This document shows positions 8,416-17,491 of a stretch of 64,000 bases of DNA, piece by piece. Positions within the stretch are counted from its first letter, which is position 1. The number at the start of each line of letters is the position of its first letter. The translations under genes and the position numbers were made by a program. Source of the stretch: Rhodophyticola sp017644125. GTDB taxonomy: Bacteria > Pseudomonadota > Alphaproteobacteria > Rhodobacterales > Rhodobacteraceae. The stretch lies in the NCBI RefSeq assembly GCF_042140125.1, contig NZ_CP159473.1. The stretch is one strand, 5' to 3'. The notes under the pieces were generated by a model that had not been told where the DNA came from, did not search any database, and worked only from the letters and a program-made list of their open reading frames with translations.

Positions 8416-9027
8416 TCAGTCTCGATAGTTAACCCACATGACTCGAGCGGGTTTTCGCCCGGCATTGAGGTAGCGATGTGGGCGGCTGCTGGCGAAGCGG
8501 AAACTGTCGCCTTCGCCGAGAATATAGAGCTTGCCATCGACAAACAACTCCATCCCGCCTTCCAGAACGACCCCAGCCTCCTCTCCCTGATGGGTGAAAT
8601 CTTCGTCGCTGGAGGAACCGTCCGGCTCAATTGTCATCAGGTAGATGTCTAGCCGCGGGTCGGTGTTGAACGGCGTCAGTAATTCCTTGGTGATTCCGGT
8701 GCGATTCAATTCAATCCGCTGGTGATCCTTCTTGCGCGCCACGACGCTGTCTGCGCCCGCTTGATTCAAACCCTGTTCGAACATGTCGGAAATCGCCACG
8801 TTCAACCCGTCGGACAGCTTGGCCAGCACCCGGACCGATGCGGAAGATATCCCCCGCTCGATCTGGCTGATGAGCGCGATCGAGAGCCCCGACCGTTCAG
8901 CCAGCGCCTTGATCGACATACCGCGCGCTTGCCGGAGGTGCCGAATATGGGATCCAATCGCAAAGTCCTCCTTTCGCGTTTCCGACGAAAGCTCTCTGAC
9001 TGGTTCCGAACTGTCCTTGTAACTCAT
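8416..9027 (-). CDS. XRE family regulator with C-terminal cupin
   Basis: 203 residues. Residues ~24-80 form an XRE helix-turn-helix (IRHLRQARGMSIKALAERSG, SIALISQIERGISSASVRVL). Residues ~130-200 form a cupin_2 beta barrel (DFTHQGEEAGVVLEGGMELFVDGKLYILGEGDSFRF). Proteins of this class sense a small metabolite in the cupin and often control neighbouring catabolic or transport genes. It lies downstream of the peptide ABC operon on the same strand, separated by ~170 bases, so it probably regulates that operon (inference from position). A GTGAAA/TTTCAC dyad stands upstream of its own start. Confidence 0.88.
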   Translation of the reverse strand: MSYKDSSEPVRELSSETRKEDFAIGSHIRHLRQARGMSIKALAERSGLSIALISQIERGISSASVRVLAKLSDGLNVAISDMFEQGLNQAGADSVVARKKDHQRIELNRTGITKELLTPFNTDPRLDIYLMTIEPDGSSSDEDFTHQGEEAGVVLEGGMELFVDGKLYILGEGDSFRFASSRPHRYLNAGRKPARVMWVNYRD

Positions 9028-9066
9028 TTTTCATCCTTAGCGTCGCTACGCTACCTTTCGGTATAC

Positions 9067-9091
9067 GTGAAAAAAATACTGATTATTTCAC
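9067..9091. promoter_or_regulatory. Possible operator upstream of the XRE-cupin gene
   Basis: GTGAAA (9067-9072) and TTTCAC (9086-9091) form a 6-bp dyad with a 13-base AT-rich centre, 40-64 bases ahead of the regulator start. The position suits autoregulation. Binding is inferred, not shown. Confidence 0.4.
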
Positions 9092-9195
9092 AAATGCACC
9101 AGTGTGATTTTGACAGATGCGATCAGACACCATGCCCGTTTTCTATAGCTTGGGCCGCTCCTTTTCTGACGGCCACCGCTTGCGCCCAACGCATT

Positions 9196-10212
9196 TCAAG
9201 TTATCTCGTCGATGCGAATGCAGCGAACCCAATGTCCTGGGTGCCGCTCCACCAATTCGGGCGTCTGCGCTGAGCAAGCCTCGGTAACGAACGGGCAACG
9301 CGTGCTGAAATGGCAGCCCGGCGGCGGGTCGATCGGTGACGGCACCCCACCTTCCAAGATGATCTCTTCAGACTCGATCGTAGGGTCGGGCACCGGCACC
9401 GCCGACAGGAGCGCGTTTGTGTAGGGATGGAGGCGGCGGCGATACAAATCTTCGGTCGGAGCAATCTCGACGATCCTCCCAAGGTACATCACAGCAACAC
9501 GGTCGCACATGTGTTCGACGATGCTCAGGTCATGCGAGATGAACAAGTATGATAGGCCCAGTTCGTCCTGCAAATCCATCAGCAGGTTGATGATCTGCGA
9601 CTGGATAGACACGTCCAGCGCCGAGACCGGCTCGTCACAAACCACCAGCTTGGGGTTCAGCGCAAGCGCCCGAGCGATTCCGATGCGCTGTCGTTGCCCG
9701 CCAGAGAATTCATGCGGATAGCGGTCATGATGCTCGGACTTCAGCCCCACCAGATCCAGCAATTCTTGGACCCGGCGCTGACAGGCAGCGCGGTCACCAA
9801 TCCGATGCAGACGCAAAGGCTCCATCAGCATGTTGCCCACCGTCATCCGCGGGTTCAGCGAGGACATGGGGTTCTGAAAGATGATCTGGATCTCGCGCCG
9901 AAACCGTCGCAGCTCGTGTTCGCGCAGATTGGCGATGTTGGTACCCTCGAACAGGATCTCACCCTCGGTCGGTTCGTCCAGCCGAACCACGTTGCGCCCC
10001 ATAGTGGTCTTTCCGCAGCCGCTTTCCCCGACCAGTCCCAGCGCCTCACCCTTGAAGATCGACACATCAACGCCGTCCACGGCCTTGACCGATTGCGTGG
10101 CGCGGCCCAGGAAATCGCCGCCAACCGGGAAATGGCACCGGAGACCACGCACTTCCAGCAGCGGGGGCATGTTGTGAGATGGTGCCGATCGGGGCATGGT
10201 AGGGTCTTTCAT
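9196..10212 (-). CDS. Dipeptide/oligopeptide ABC transporter ATPase (DppF/OppF type)
   Basis: 338 residues. Walker A is GESGCGKTTMGR, the signature is EFSGGQRQRIGIARALAL, and Walker B is VVCDEPVSALD. The C-terminal oligo_HPY extension (PSPIDPPPGCHFSTRCPF) is diagnostic of the Dpp/Opp/Nik class. I place the start at the ATG at 10212, which overlaps the previous stop as ATGA; a TTG at 10221 is the alternative. It is the last gene of a six-gene operon on the minus strand and should energise the permeases together with the DppD-type partner. Confidence 0.92.
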   Translation of the reverse strand: MKDPTMPRSAPSHNMPPLLEVRGLRCHFPVGGDFLGRATQSVKAVDGVDVSIFKGEALGLVGESGCGKTTMGRNVVRLDEPTEGEILFEGTNIANLREHELRRFRREIQIIFQNPMSSLNPRMTVGNMLMEPLRLHRIGDRAACQRRVQELLDLVGLKSEHHDRYPHEFSGGQRQRIGIARALALNPKLVVCDEPVSALDVSIQSQIINLLMDLQDELGLSYLFISHDLSIVEHMCDRVAVMYLGRIVEIAPTEDLYRRRLHPYTNALLSAVPVPDPTIESEEIILEGGVPSPIDPPPGCHFSTRCPFVTEACSAQTPELVERHPGHWVRCIRIDEIT

Positions 10213-11291
10213 GTCTTGCAATGCAGCCAGCAGCGCACTTTGCGCGCAGTCGCGGTATCCCCCGCGTCATCGGGCGCTGCAAGGGGTGGTTCGGCTTGGC
10301 GACAGCGGTCATGGACATCGGGGCATCGGTCCGAATAGCGGCAGCCGCGCGGCAATGCGTTCAGGCTGGGCACCACGCCTTGAATTGTATGCAGCCGTTG
10401 TCGCGGCCCGGAGCGTCGGTTGGCGCTTGGCATCGATTTGAGAAGCCCCACGGTATAGGGGTGCAGCGGTTGGCCGAACAGCGAGCGCACCGGCGCCTCC
10501 TCGACGACCACGCCCGCGTACATGACCAGCACCCGCTGGGCCATCTTGGCGATCACGCCCAGATCGTGGGTGATCAGCAGGATCGAGGTGCCGGTCTCGC
10601 GCTTGAGCCGGTTCATGAGGTTCAGGATCTGCGCCTGGATGGTGACGTCCAATGCCGTCGTAGGTTCGTCTGCGAGCATGATCTTGGGTTCGCAGGCCAA
10701 AGCCATGGCGATCATCACCCGCTGCCGCATCCCGCCGGACAACTGATGCGGGTAGCTGTCGAAACGTAGCTCAGGCAGTGGAATTCCAACCAGGTCCAGC
10801 ATCTCGACGGCCTTGGCCCGGGCCGCCGTGCGACCGACCGGCCGATGAGTTTGAATTGCCTCGCATATCTGGAACCCGACAGTGAAGACCGGATTGAGCG
10901 ATGTCATAGGTTCCTGAAAGATCATCGACACGTCGTCGCCGCGCACAGCTTTCATCCGCGCTTCGGGTAATTGGGCCAAATCGCCGACATCTTCGAGCAT
11001 GATGGAGCCCGTGACGATCTTGCCAATCGGGCGCGGCAGCAATCCCATGATTGACAGTGCCGTCATGCTCTTGCCACAGCCGCTTTCCCCGACGATGCCC
11101 AGCGTTTCGCCCGCCCTCAGATCGAAGGACACGTCCTTCACGGCCTGGATCGGCCCGCCCTCGACGCGCAGTTCGGTCGTGAGGCCCTTGACCGTCAGGA
11201 CCGACCGGCCGATTTCCTCGGCGAATGCTCCTGCCGGGGCATGAGGACTGGAAACCGGGTGGCCATCGGTCGGTGCCGGGCTGGTTGGCAT
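10209..11291 (-). CDS. Dipeptide/oligopeptide ABC transporter ATPase (DppD/OppD type)
   Basis: 360 residues. Walker A is GESGCGKSMTALS, the signature is QLSGGMRQRVMIAMALA, and Walker B is IMLADEPTTALD. The C-terminal oligo_HPY block (GVVPSLNALPRGCRYSDRCP) has the Cys residues often linked to a bound Fe-S cluster in DppD proteins. Its ATG shares one base with the stop of the dipeptidase gene (TAATG). Confidence 0.92.
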   Translation of the reverse strand: MPTSPAPTDGHPVSSPHAPAGAFAEEIGRSVLTVKGLTTELRVEGGPIQAVKDVSFDLRAGETLGIVGESGCGKSMTALSIMGLLPRPIGKIVTGSIMLEDVGDLAQLPEARMKAVRGDDVSMIFQEPMTSLNPVFTVGFQICEAIQTHRPVGRTAARAKAVEMLDLVGIPLPELRFDSYPHQLSGGMRQRVMIAMALACEPKIMLADEPTTALDVTIQAQILNLMNRLKRETGTSILLITHDLGVIAKMAQRVLVMYAGVVVEEAPVRSLFGQPLHPYTVGLLKSMPSANRRSGPRQRLHTIQGVVPSLNALPRGCRYSDRCPDVHDRCRQAEPPLAAPDDAGDTATARKVRCWLHCKT

Positions 11292-12298
11292 TATTCGCCC
11301 CAGACCGTGCTGTAGACCCGCAGCAGATTGGTACGCATCACTTTCTCGATCACACGGTCCGGGTGCCCGCGCCGCGACAGCGTGTGCACCAGGTTCTGGG
11401 CCTCGGCCATCGTCTCGAACCCTGGCGTCGCCCGGTTCTCATAGGTATACCAAGGCCCCAAGATCCCGGTAACCTCAGGCCAGATTGGTTCAGGCCCATA
11501 CAAGGCAAGCCAATCCTCAAGGGTTTTGGTCGCTTCTGACAGGTCGCCACCAAAGGCCACATGGTCTTCGCCCACAAGGTTCAGATAGTGGCCAATATGG
11601 TCGGCGAAATCATCCAGGCTTGGTCGTCTCTTGATGTTCAGCAAAGGGGGCCACATCGTGACGCCCACAGTGCCTCCGGCGTCCGCGGCCTGTTTGGCAA
11701 GATCGTCAGGAATATTCCGTGGCGAATTCACCAGCGCCCGCGCGTTGGAATGGCTGAAGATCACAGGCTGCGTTGACGCGGACATGACGTCTTGTGCGGT
11801 ATCGTAGCCGCAGTGCGACAAATCGATCAGCAGCCCCAGCTGGTTCATTAAGGAAACCCATTCCCGTCCGGTTTCGGTGAGGCCGGTATCGGGTTTCACC
11901 AAGGCGCCACACCCGAACCGGTTCTGGCTGTTGTAAACCGGCTGGAAGATACGCATTCCAAGCGTCTTGTAGACGCGCAGCAAATTCGGATCATGATCCA
12001 TGAAGCTTGAATCCTGGGTTCCGATGATGATCCCCAGCTTGCCGTCTGCTTCCGCCCGTTTGATATCCGCGACGGACCGCACGAGTGTGACGATGTCGGC
12101 TTCCGCTTCGACGATGTGCATCAGTTCGGAGAGGCTTTCGAGCGTGCCATCTACCGTTGTGTCGGGTCGCGTGGCAGTCAGATTGAAGGCGGCGATCCCG
12201 CCGGCCAATGTTCTTTCGAACTGCGCCCGGTCCAATCTTGCACAGTTCAAGCCGTCGATAATCTGGATACGAAGGGCGGCAGGGTCTTTCGCAGTCAT
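11291..12298 (-). CDS. M19 membrane-dipeptidase homologue, non-canonical metal site
   Basis: 335 residues of the peptidase M19 (renal dipeptidase) family. Retained family features are DLSHCG and VIFSHSNAR, with the two His ligands of the second metal, and the Asp of AFGGDLSE. The first-metal motif HxD is replaced: IIDGLNCARLD has Leu17 and Cys19 where His and Asp belong. The bridging Glu is Gln95 in IIIGTQDSS. Normal zinc dipeptidase activity is therefore doubtful. The start is the ATG at 12298 with AGGA 8 bases upstream; a GTG at 12313 that overlaps the dppC-like stop is the alternative. Its place between permease and ATPase genes ties its substrate to the transporter. Confidence 0.85.
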   Translation of the reverse strand: MTAKDPAALRIQIIDGLNCARLDRAQFERTLAGGIAAFNLTATRPDTTVDGTLESLSELMHIVEAEADIVTLVRSVADIKRAEADGKLGIIIGTQDSSFMDHDPNLLRVYKTLGMRIFQPVYNSQNRFGCGALVKPDTGLTETGREWVSLMNQLGLLIDLSHCGYDTAQDVMSASTQPVIFSHSNARALVNSPRNIPDDLAKQAADAGGTVGVTMWPPLLNIKRRPSLDDFADHIGHYLNLVGEDHVAFGGDLSEATKTLEDWLALYGPEPIWPEVTGILGPWYTYENRATPGFETMAEAQNLVHTLSRRGHPDRVIEKVMRTNLLRVYSTVWGE

Positions 12299-12309
12299 GA
12301 AGTCTGTCC

Positions 12310-13206
12310 TCACTCGTGATTCAGTTGCGGGTCGAGCGCGTCGCGTAGTTCGTCACCCAAAATATTGAAAGTCAGGATCACTATTCCGATGGCCAGACCC
12401 GGAAACAGCGAAACCCATGGTGACAGCGTGATGTAATCGCGCCCGTCCGAGATCATGCCGCCCCAGGTTGGTGTAGGCGGTTGCACACCCAACCCGAGAA
12501 AGCTGAGTGTCGCTTCCAGCAAGATCATCCTCGCGAGCTCGAAACTGGCATAGACAATGATGGCCGACAGGATATTGGGCATGATGTGGTAGGCCATGAT
12601 CCGCATGCTTCCCGCACCTATTGCGCGCGCGGCGTCAACATATTCCAGCCCTCTGACTGAAAGCACCGCGCCCCGCACAATGCGCGCCATCCGCGGCCAG
12701 CCGGAAAGACCCATGATGATGACGAGATTGGTCAGCGATGGGCCCACAACGGCTACGACGGCAATGACCAGAAGGATTACTGGAAAGGACAGCTGCATGT
12801 CTATCAGCCGTAAGATTACTGCGTCAGTGCGCCCGCCATAGAACCCTGCAGCCACGCCCGCGGCGATGCCAGTCGCCGTCGAAACGGCCACTGCCAGAAG
12901 ACTGACCAGCAGGGTGATCCGCGCGCCATAGATGATACGGCTCAATGTGTCGCGTCCCAGGTGGTCGGTGCCCAAAAAGTGCCCGTCACGCCCTCCCTCC
13001 ATGAAGCTTGGTGGTTTGAGCCGCAGGATCAGTGACTGGTCATATGGATCTTGCGGTGCAATCAGCCCGGGGGCCAAAGCGCAGAGCACCGCGATCAGCA
13101 GCATCGTGCCGCAGAACAGCACGGATTTCTTTCGCAGCAGGCGTGTCATAACCAGCCGGAACTGGCTGGGCTTGCGGTCCCGTGCGGCAGAAGCGGTGTC
13201 GGTCAT
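12310..13206 (-). CDS. Peptide ABC transporter permease (DppC type)
   Basis: 298 residues with about six membrane segments. It has the N-terminal OppC_N region (RLLRKKSVLFCGTMLLIAVL) and the permease EAA loop ARAIGAGSMRIMAYHIMPN. HFLGTDHLGRDTLSRIIYGAR is the signature of this permease class. The start is taken at the ATG at 13206 because GTGAGGA stands just upstream. An upstream in-frame alternative at 13242 would overlap dppB by 26 bases. Confidence 0.9.
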   Translation of the reverse strand: MTDTASAARDRKPSQFRLVMTRLLRKKSVLFCGTMLLIAVLCALAPGLIAPQDPYDQSLILRLKPPSFMEGGRDGHFLGTDHLGRDTLSRIIYGARITLLVSLLAVAVSTATGIAAGVAAGFYGGRTDAVILRLIDMQLSFPVILLVIAVVAVVGPSLTNLVIIMGLSGWPRMARIVRGAVLSVRGLEYVDAARAIGAGSMRIMAYHIMPNILSAIIVYASFELARMILLEATLSFLGLGVQPPTPTWGGMISDGRDYITLSPWVSLFPGLAIGIVILTFNILGDELRDALDPQLNHE

Positions 13207-13216
13207 CACAGGATCC

Positions 13217-14134
13217 TCACCTATAGCCAATGCGGGGATCAACCGCGGCGTAGAGAAGATCGACGATAAGGTTCACCAGAACGAAGATCATCGCGAACAA
13301 GAACACCACCGCCTGCACGACTGGAAAGTCGCGCGCATAGATCGCCTGCACGGCCAGCCGACCTACCCCGGGCCACGAAAAGACCGTCTCGGTCACGATA
13401 ACGCCGCCCAGCAAAAAACCGACCTGTAAGCCGATCACTGTCAAAACAGGGATAAAGGCGTTGCGTAACGCGTGAAGCCAGACCACCCGACGTTCACTCA
13501 GACCCTTGGCGCGGGCGGTACGTATATAGTCCTGGCCAAGCACGTCCAGCATGCAAGAGCGCGTTACGCGCGCTATCAGCGCGATGAGTTGAAACGAAAG
13601 CGTGGTCGCGGGCAACACGAGATGCAGCCATGTTCCGCGCCCGCCCGATGGAAACCACCGCAGCCAGACTGCGAAAACGATGATCGAAAGGATACCGAGG
13701 TAGAAAGAGGGCATGGCCTGGCCAAGGAGGGACACGCCTCGCACACTGATATCAACGGGTGTATTGCGCATGTATGCTGCGACAACGCCGGTCGGTATCC
13801 CAACCAATATAGCGATTGCCATCGCGGCCACCGCCAGCTCCATTGTCGCGCCCATCCGCTCCATGACCAAGCTGAGCGCTGGTTCATGGAACCGCAGGGA
13901 ATTCCCAAAGTCGCCCCGAAACACGTTGACCACGAAAGTGCCGAATTGGCTGATCAGTGGGCGATCCAGCCCGTTGATCCTGCGAAAGGCTTCTCGGGCA
14001 GAGTCCGGCGCATCCGGTGGCAGAATAAGGTCGGTCGGGTCTCCGCTCAGTCGGGTGAGCATGAACGAGATTACAAGAATGCCAAAGACAACAGGTATGG
14101 TCAGGATCAGCCTTCGGACCGTGTATCGCAGCAT
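13217..14134 (-). CDS. Peptide ABC transporter permease (DppB type)
   Basis: 305 residues. It begins MLRYTVRRLILTIPVVFGIL, the usual DppB first membrane segment, and carries ARAKGLSERRVVWLHALRNA, the EAA cytoplasmic loop that contacts the ATPases. GVIVTETVFSWPGVGRL near the C-terminus is conserved in the family. It follows the binding-protein gene after a 31-base gap with no hairpin and should pair with the DppC-type subunit. Confidence 0.92.
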   Translation of the reverse strand: MLRYTVRRLILTIPVVFGILVISFMLTRLSGDPTDLILPPDAPDSAREAFRRINGLDRPLISQFGTFVVNVFRGDFGNSLRFHEPALSLVMERMGATMELAVAAMAIAILVGIPTGVVAAYMRNTPVDISVRGVSLLGQAMPSFYLGILSIIVFAVWLRWFPSGGRGTWLHLVLPATTLSFQLIALIARVTRSCMLDVLGQDYIRTARAKGLSERRVVWLHALRNAFIPVLTVIGLQVGFLLGGVIVTETVFSWPGVGRLAVQAIYARDFPVVQAVVFLFAMIFVLVNLIVDLLYAAVDPRIGYR

Positions 14135-14165
14135 CCCGATGTAACCTCGTTCACAGTTTCAGCGG

Positions 14166-15686
14166 TTACTCTTCGAGCGCGACGTTGTAGAAGAACATCC
14201 GTCCATCACCTCGGGGTTGGAAGCCCGTGAGCCGCGCGTCGACGCCGTAAATGTCGACGCCGCCATACAGGAAGACAATCGGTGCCAGTTCATGCATCAG
14301 CGCCATCAGCTCACGGTAGATTTGCGCACGTACCTCTGGATTGACCTCCGTCGCACCGGCTTCGATCAAGGCATCCATTTCGGCGTTCGCAATCGGGCTG
14401 TAACGCCAGTCGGAAAGATACTGCGAGGCTTGAAAGCCTGGATCGTCCTGCGGGGCAAGCCCGACAAAATACATCGGTGCCAGCTCCATGGTCCGCAATT
14501 GGCGCAGGAACTCGCCCGGCTCCAGCAAGATCAGTTCTGCCCTGACGCCGACTTCGGCCAGCATCCCTGCCACCGCCTCGCAGACCTCACGGTCTTGCGC
14601 ATAGCGACCCGACGGACATTTGAACGTGATATCGAAGCCGTCCGGATACCCCGCCTCTGCGAGCATCTCGCGCGCTCTCTCAGGATCGTAGCCGTAGTCA
14701 TCAAGATCGGTGTTGAATCCGGGCTGCGGCTCGCGCAACACCTGTCCATGCAGAGGGATTGCCCGGCCGAAGAACAGTGCGTCAATGATCACCTGCGTGT
14801 CGATCGCATAGTTCAATGCCTGCCGGACCGTCACGTCTTGCAGCGGGCTCACATACTGTTCGTGCGACGCCAGACCGATCTGATAGATGCGGTAGCTGGG
14901 AACCGTTACCAGTGACACGCTACCCTCGTTCTCGAGGACCGGGATCGCCGACACCGGCAGATCCTTTACAACCTGGAATTCGCCCGTCTGAAGGCCCGCC
15001 AGCCGCGCCGAGTCCTCAGGGACCGGGCGCCACACAAGCTCGGTAATCCCCGCTGGAGCCTCGCCCCAGTAGTCGGGATTGGCGGACATCACCAAGCGGT
15101 CGTCGCGTACCCAGCTTTCGAAGACAAAGGGTCCTGTGCCGATCGGATTCTGACCGTAGGCTTCCAGCCCGACCTCGTTCCAGTATGCCGGCGGCACCAC
15201 CGAGATCTGACTGAGCGCCAGCATGAAAGCGGGAAAGGTGTTCGAAAGCATGATCCGAACAGTAAGGTCATCAACCTTTTCGACCGACGCAAACAAGTTC
15301 GACACCCGCGAATAGGCTGGCGTTTGATCTTCATCCATGAAGATCTCGATGGAATGCACGACAGCGTCGGCGTTCATCGGCTCGCCGTTGGTAAAGCTTA
15401 CACCCTCGCGCAGAGTAACCAGCGCTTCGGTGGGAGACACCATCTCAACCCCGGTCGCCAGCAACGGTTCGATCACGCCGGTGGCGGGATTTTGCCAGAA
15501 CAGCGCCTCGACCATTGCAGAACCCGCATTGAGATTGTCCGAAGCCGTCGTGCCGTTGGGCCACAACGTTTGCGGATCGAAATTCTGGGCAATGGTGATG
15601 GTTTCCGCATCCGCCGCACCTGCACCGAGCAACGACGCCGACACCAGCGCAACCGTAGCCGTCTTCCTTAGCAATGTTCCGATCAT
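14166..15686 (-). CDS. Peptide ABC transporter substrate-binding protein (SBP_bac_5)
   Basis: 506 residues with a Sec signal peptide (MIGTLLRKTATVALVSASLL, cleavage after ADA-E near residue 27). The mature part is a family 5 extracellular binding protein: VTLREGVSFTNGEPMNADAVVHSI, NPIGTGPFVFESW, and VRQALNYAIDTQVIIDALFFG are typical blocks. It is the first gene of the operon, with GGGAG ahead of the ATG. The ligand might be a peptide or other amide; the coupled M19-like enzymes suggest something with a peptide-like bond (inference). Confidence 0.92.
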   Translation of the reverse strand: MIGTLLRKTATVALVSASLLGAGAADAETITIAQNFDPQTLWPNGTTASDNLNAGSAMVEALFWQNPATGVIEPLLATGVEMVSPTEALVTLREGVSFTNGEPMNADAVVHSIEIFMDEDQTPAYSRVSNLFASVEKVDDLTVRIMLSNTFPAFMLALSQISVVPPAYWNEVGLEAYGQNPIGTGPFVFESWVRDDRLVMSANPDYWGEAPAGITELVWRPVPEDSARLAGLQTGEFQVVKDLPVSAIPVLENEGSVSLVTVPSYRIYQIGLASHEQYVSPLQDVTVRQALNYAIDTQVIIDALFFGRAIPLHGQVLREPQPGFNTDLDDYGYDPERAREMLAEAGYPDGFDITFKCPSGRYAQDREVCEAVAGMLAEVGVRAELILLEPGEFLRQLRTMELAPMYFVGLAPQDDPGFQASQYLSDWRYSPIANAEMDALIEAGATEVNPEVRAQIYRELMALMHELAPIVFLYGGVDIYGVDARLTGFQPRGDGRMFFYNVALEE

Positions 15687-16492
15687 TTTTTGCTCCCTTT
15701 TCGAGACGGGCAGAGTGCCTGCACCTTTTTTAGGTGACTAACTTCTTGGGCTCTGCAAGCTGGCTCTTGTGAATGTTTTGGATACTGACAGCCGATTTGT
15801 GAATTTACAACGAAAATCTTCACCAATAGACTGGTGATGAACGAACCCATTCAGCGATGCGGATACCAATGATGCAGGAAGCAAGTGAACTAGGGAGTTT
15901 GTTTAGGGATAAACTGGCAAATGCGATCGCCAGCGTCGACAGGTGGATCGGTTTGCCGGTTTGGCTGGTGCGCACGATTTGGGGGCTGGCGCTCAAGTTA
16001 CTGGTGGATCCAGGTCGGAATGCCGGCAAACACATGTGGTCGGTGTCGAGATGAGTGTCCTCTTCGCGCCTGTCTCGGAAAAGCCGCCGGAATCCAAACT
16101 AACAACGCAAAATAGCATTCAACTCTATGACCGGCTGGAAACCAGCGGACCGGAACGCGAATGGAATATCCCGCCCACCGAAGGCAAGCGGTGTGAGCCG
16201 CAGTTTTTGCATCTGTTGGCCAGCGGTGAAGACGCATGCAACCCCAGCCCGCTTGGCGGCAACGAAACCGGGTGCGTCATGGCCGCCAACGCTGCGTCGC
16301 AGTTGGTAGATCATGGCTATCTGGTTGGATTACATGATATTTTCGTAGTTTCGGGCCAACAGTGTTTTCAAGTGCTCAACACAGGCGGGCACCTGGCTCG
16401 TATCTCGTGGGCGTTGTTCGGATTCAACGCACAGCAAACTCCGCTCCCAATCGAAATCTCAGGAAAACAATCTCAAGAAAAGGACGCGTCAG
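15687..16492. other. Divergent region between the two M19-linked units
   Basis: About 800 bases holding the promoters for the peptide operon (minus) and the second dipeptidase (plus). A 65-codon frame at 15857-16054 and a frame at 15943-16623 that runs into the dipeptidase gene can be read, but neither has family features and the second would overlap the real gene by 130 bases. I call no gene here. Palindrome TCACCA-N6-TGGTGA lies at 15820-15837. Confidence 0.45.
15820..15837. promoter_or_regulatory. TCACCA-N6-TGGTGA palindrome
   Basis: Perfect 6-bp arms (15820-15825 and 15832-15837) with a 6-base centre, about 135 bases ahead of the binding-protein start and in the divergent region. It is a plausible regulator site for either direction. 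No binding protein is identified. Confidence 0.4.
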
Positions 16493-17491
16493 ATGTCGAA
16501 GCAATGGACCCTGGATGGCTTGAACTGCGCCAACGTAAATCGCGAGCAAATGGAAAAGACACTGAAAGGTGGTGTGCATGCCCTCAACTGCACTTCCATG
16601 CGACCCTATGCGAGCTTGAGTGAAAGTCTTGTGCAGCTTGAAACGATTCGCGCTTCAATCGCTGCGATGGACGATCTTGCCTTGGTCGCGCGAAGCGTCG
16701 CGGACATCGAGGATGCCGTTGAAACCAACCGTGTTGGCGTCATCTTGGGCACGCAGAATTCCACGATGATCGAGGAAGACACCGCGCTTTTGGCGTCGAT
16801 GAAAGAACTGGGTATCCGCATCCTGCAACCCAACTACAACAAGCCGAACCGCTACGCGTGCGGCGCGCCGCAGACCGGACCGGCTGACACCGGCATGACA
16901 GAAGCCGGCACAGAATGGCTCGAAGAGATGCACCGGCTACGGTTGGTGGTGGACCTGTCGCATTGCGGCCACCGCAGCACCAGTGACTTCATCGCCGCGT
17001 CGCGCGGGCGGCCACTGGTTGTTAGTCATGCCAACGCTTACGCGGTCTGCCCCAGCCCCCGCAACAAGACCGACGAACACCTTCGCGGTGTGGCCGAGAC
17101 CGGTGGACTGACAGGTGCCGTGATGTGGACCCCGGCGGTGCGCCATGATCAGCGGCCAAGCATGGAAGACTACATCAACCATATTGACCACATGGTGAAG
17201 GTCGCCGGGATCGAGCATGTTGCCTTTGCCTCCGACACTACGGAATCGCCGGCTACCGGCCCAGAGGTCTGGGACCGGACCTTTGGCCCCAACGGCACAG
17301 ATCAGAACATCACCGGCATCCTGGGCGACTGGTTCACTTACGAAAATCGCCTGAACAGTGATTTCCAATCGCTGAGCCACACGCCTCGCGTGTGGGAAGG
17401 GCTCGAAAACCGCGGCTACAAGGAGGACGCGATCGAGAAGATCATGCGTGACAACTGGCTGCGTGTTCTGAGTGACATCTGGGGCGATTGA
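16493..17491 (+). CDS. Second M19 dipeptidase homologue, non-canonical metal site
   Basis: 332 residues, clearly a paralogue of the operon dipeptidase (shared DGLNCA, SVADI, GIRILQP/GMRIFQP, DLSHCG, GILGDWFTYENR/GILGPWYTYENR). His157 and His179 of the second metal are kept and AFASDTTE carries the conserved Asp. As in the paralogue, the HxD pair is Leu10 and Cys12 and the bridging Glu is Gln88. It is monocistronic, on the strand opposite to the peptide operon. It probably acts on the same imported compound as its paralogue, in the cytoplasm since no signal peptide is seen. Confidence 0.85.
   Translation: MSKQWTLDGLNCANVNREQMEKTLKGGVHALNCTSMRPYASLSESLVQLETIRASIAAMDDLALVARSVADIEDAVETNRVGVILGTQNSTMIEEDTALLASMKELGIRILQPNYNKPNRYACGAPQTGPADTGMTEAGTEWLEEMHRLRLVVDLSHCGHRSTSDFIAASRGRPLVVSHANAYAVCPSPRNKTDEHLRGVAETGGLTGAVMWTPAVRHDQRPSMEDYINHIDHMVKVAGIEHVAFASDTTESPATGPEVWDRTFGPNGTDQNITGILGDWFTYENRLNSDFQSLSHTPRVWEGLENRGYKEDAIEKIMRDNWLRVLSDIWGD

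Noticed and set aside
15857..16054. A 65-codon plus-strand frame with a hydrophobic middle
   Set aside because: Protein-like in places, but no ribosome-binding site, no family resemblance and an equally long antisense frame; cannot be supported.
15943..16623. A 226-codon plus-strand frame ahead of the second M19 gene
   Set aside because: It would overlap the M19 gene by 130 bases in another frame, has no ribosome-binding site, and no recognisable domain.
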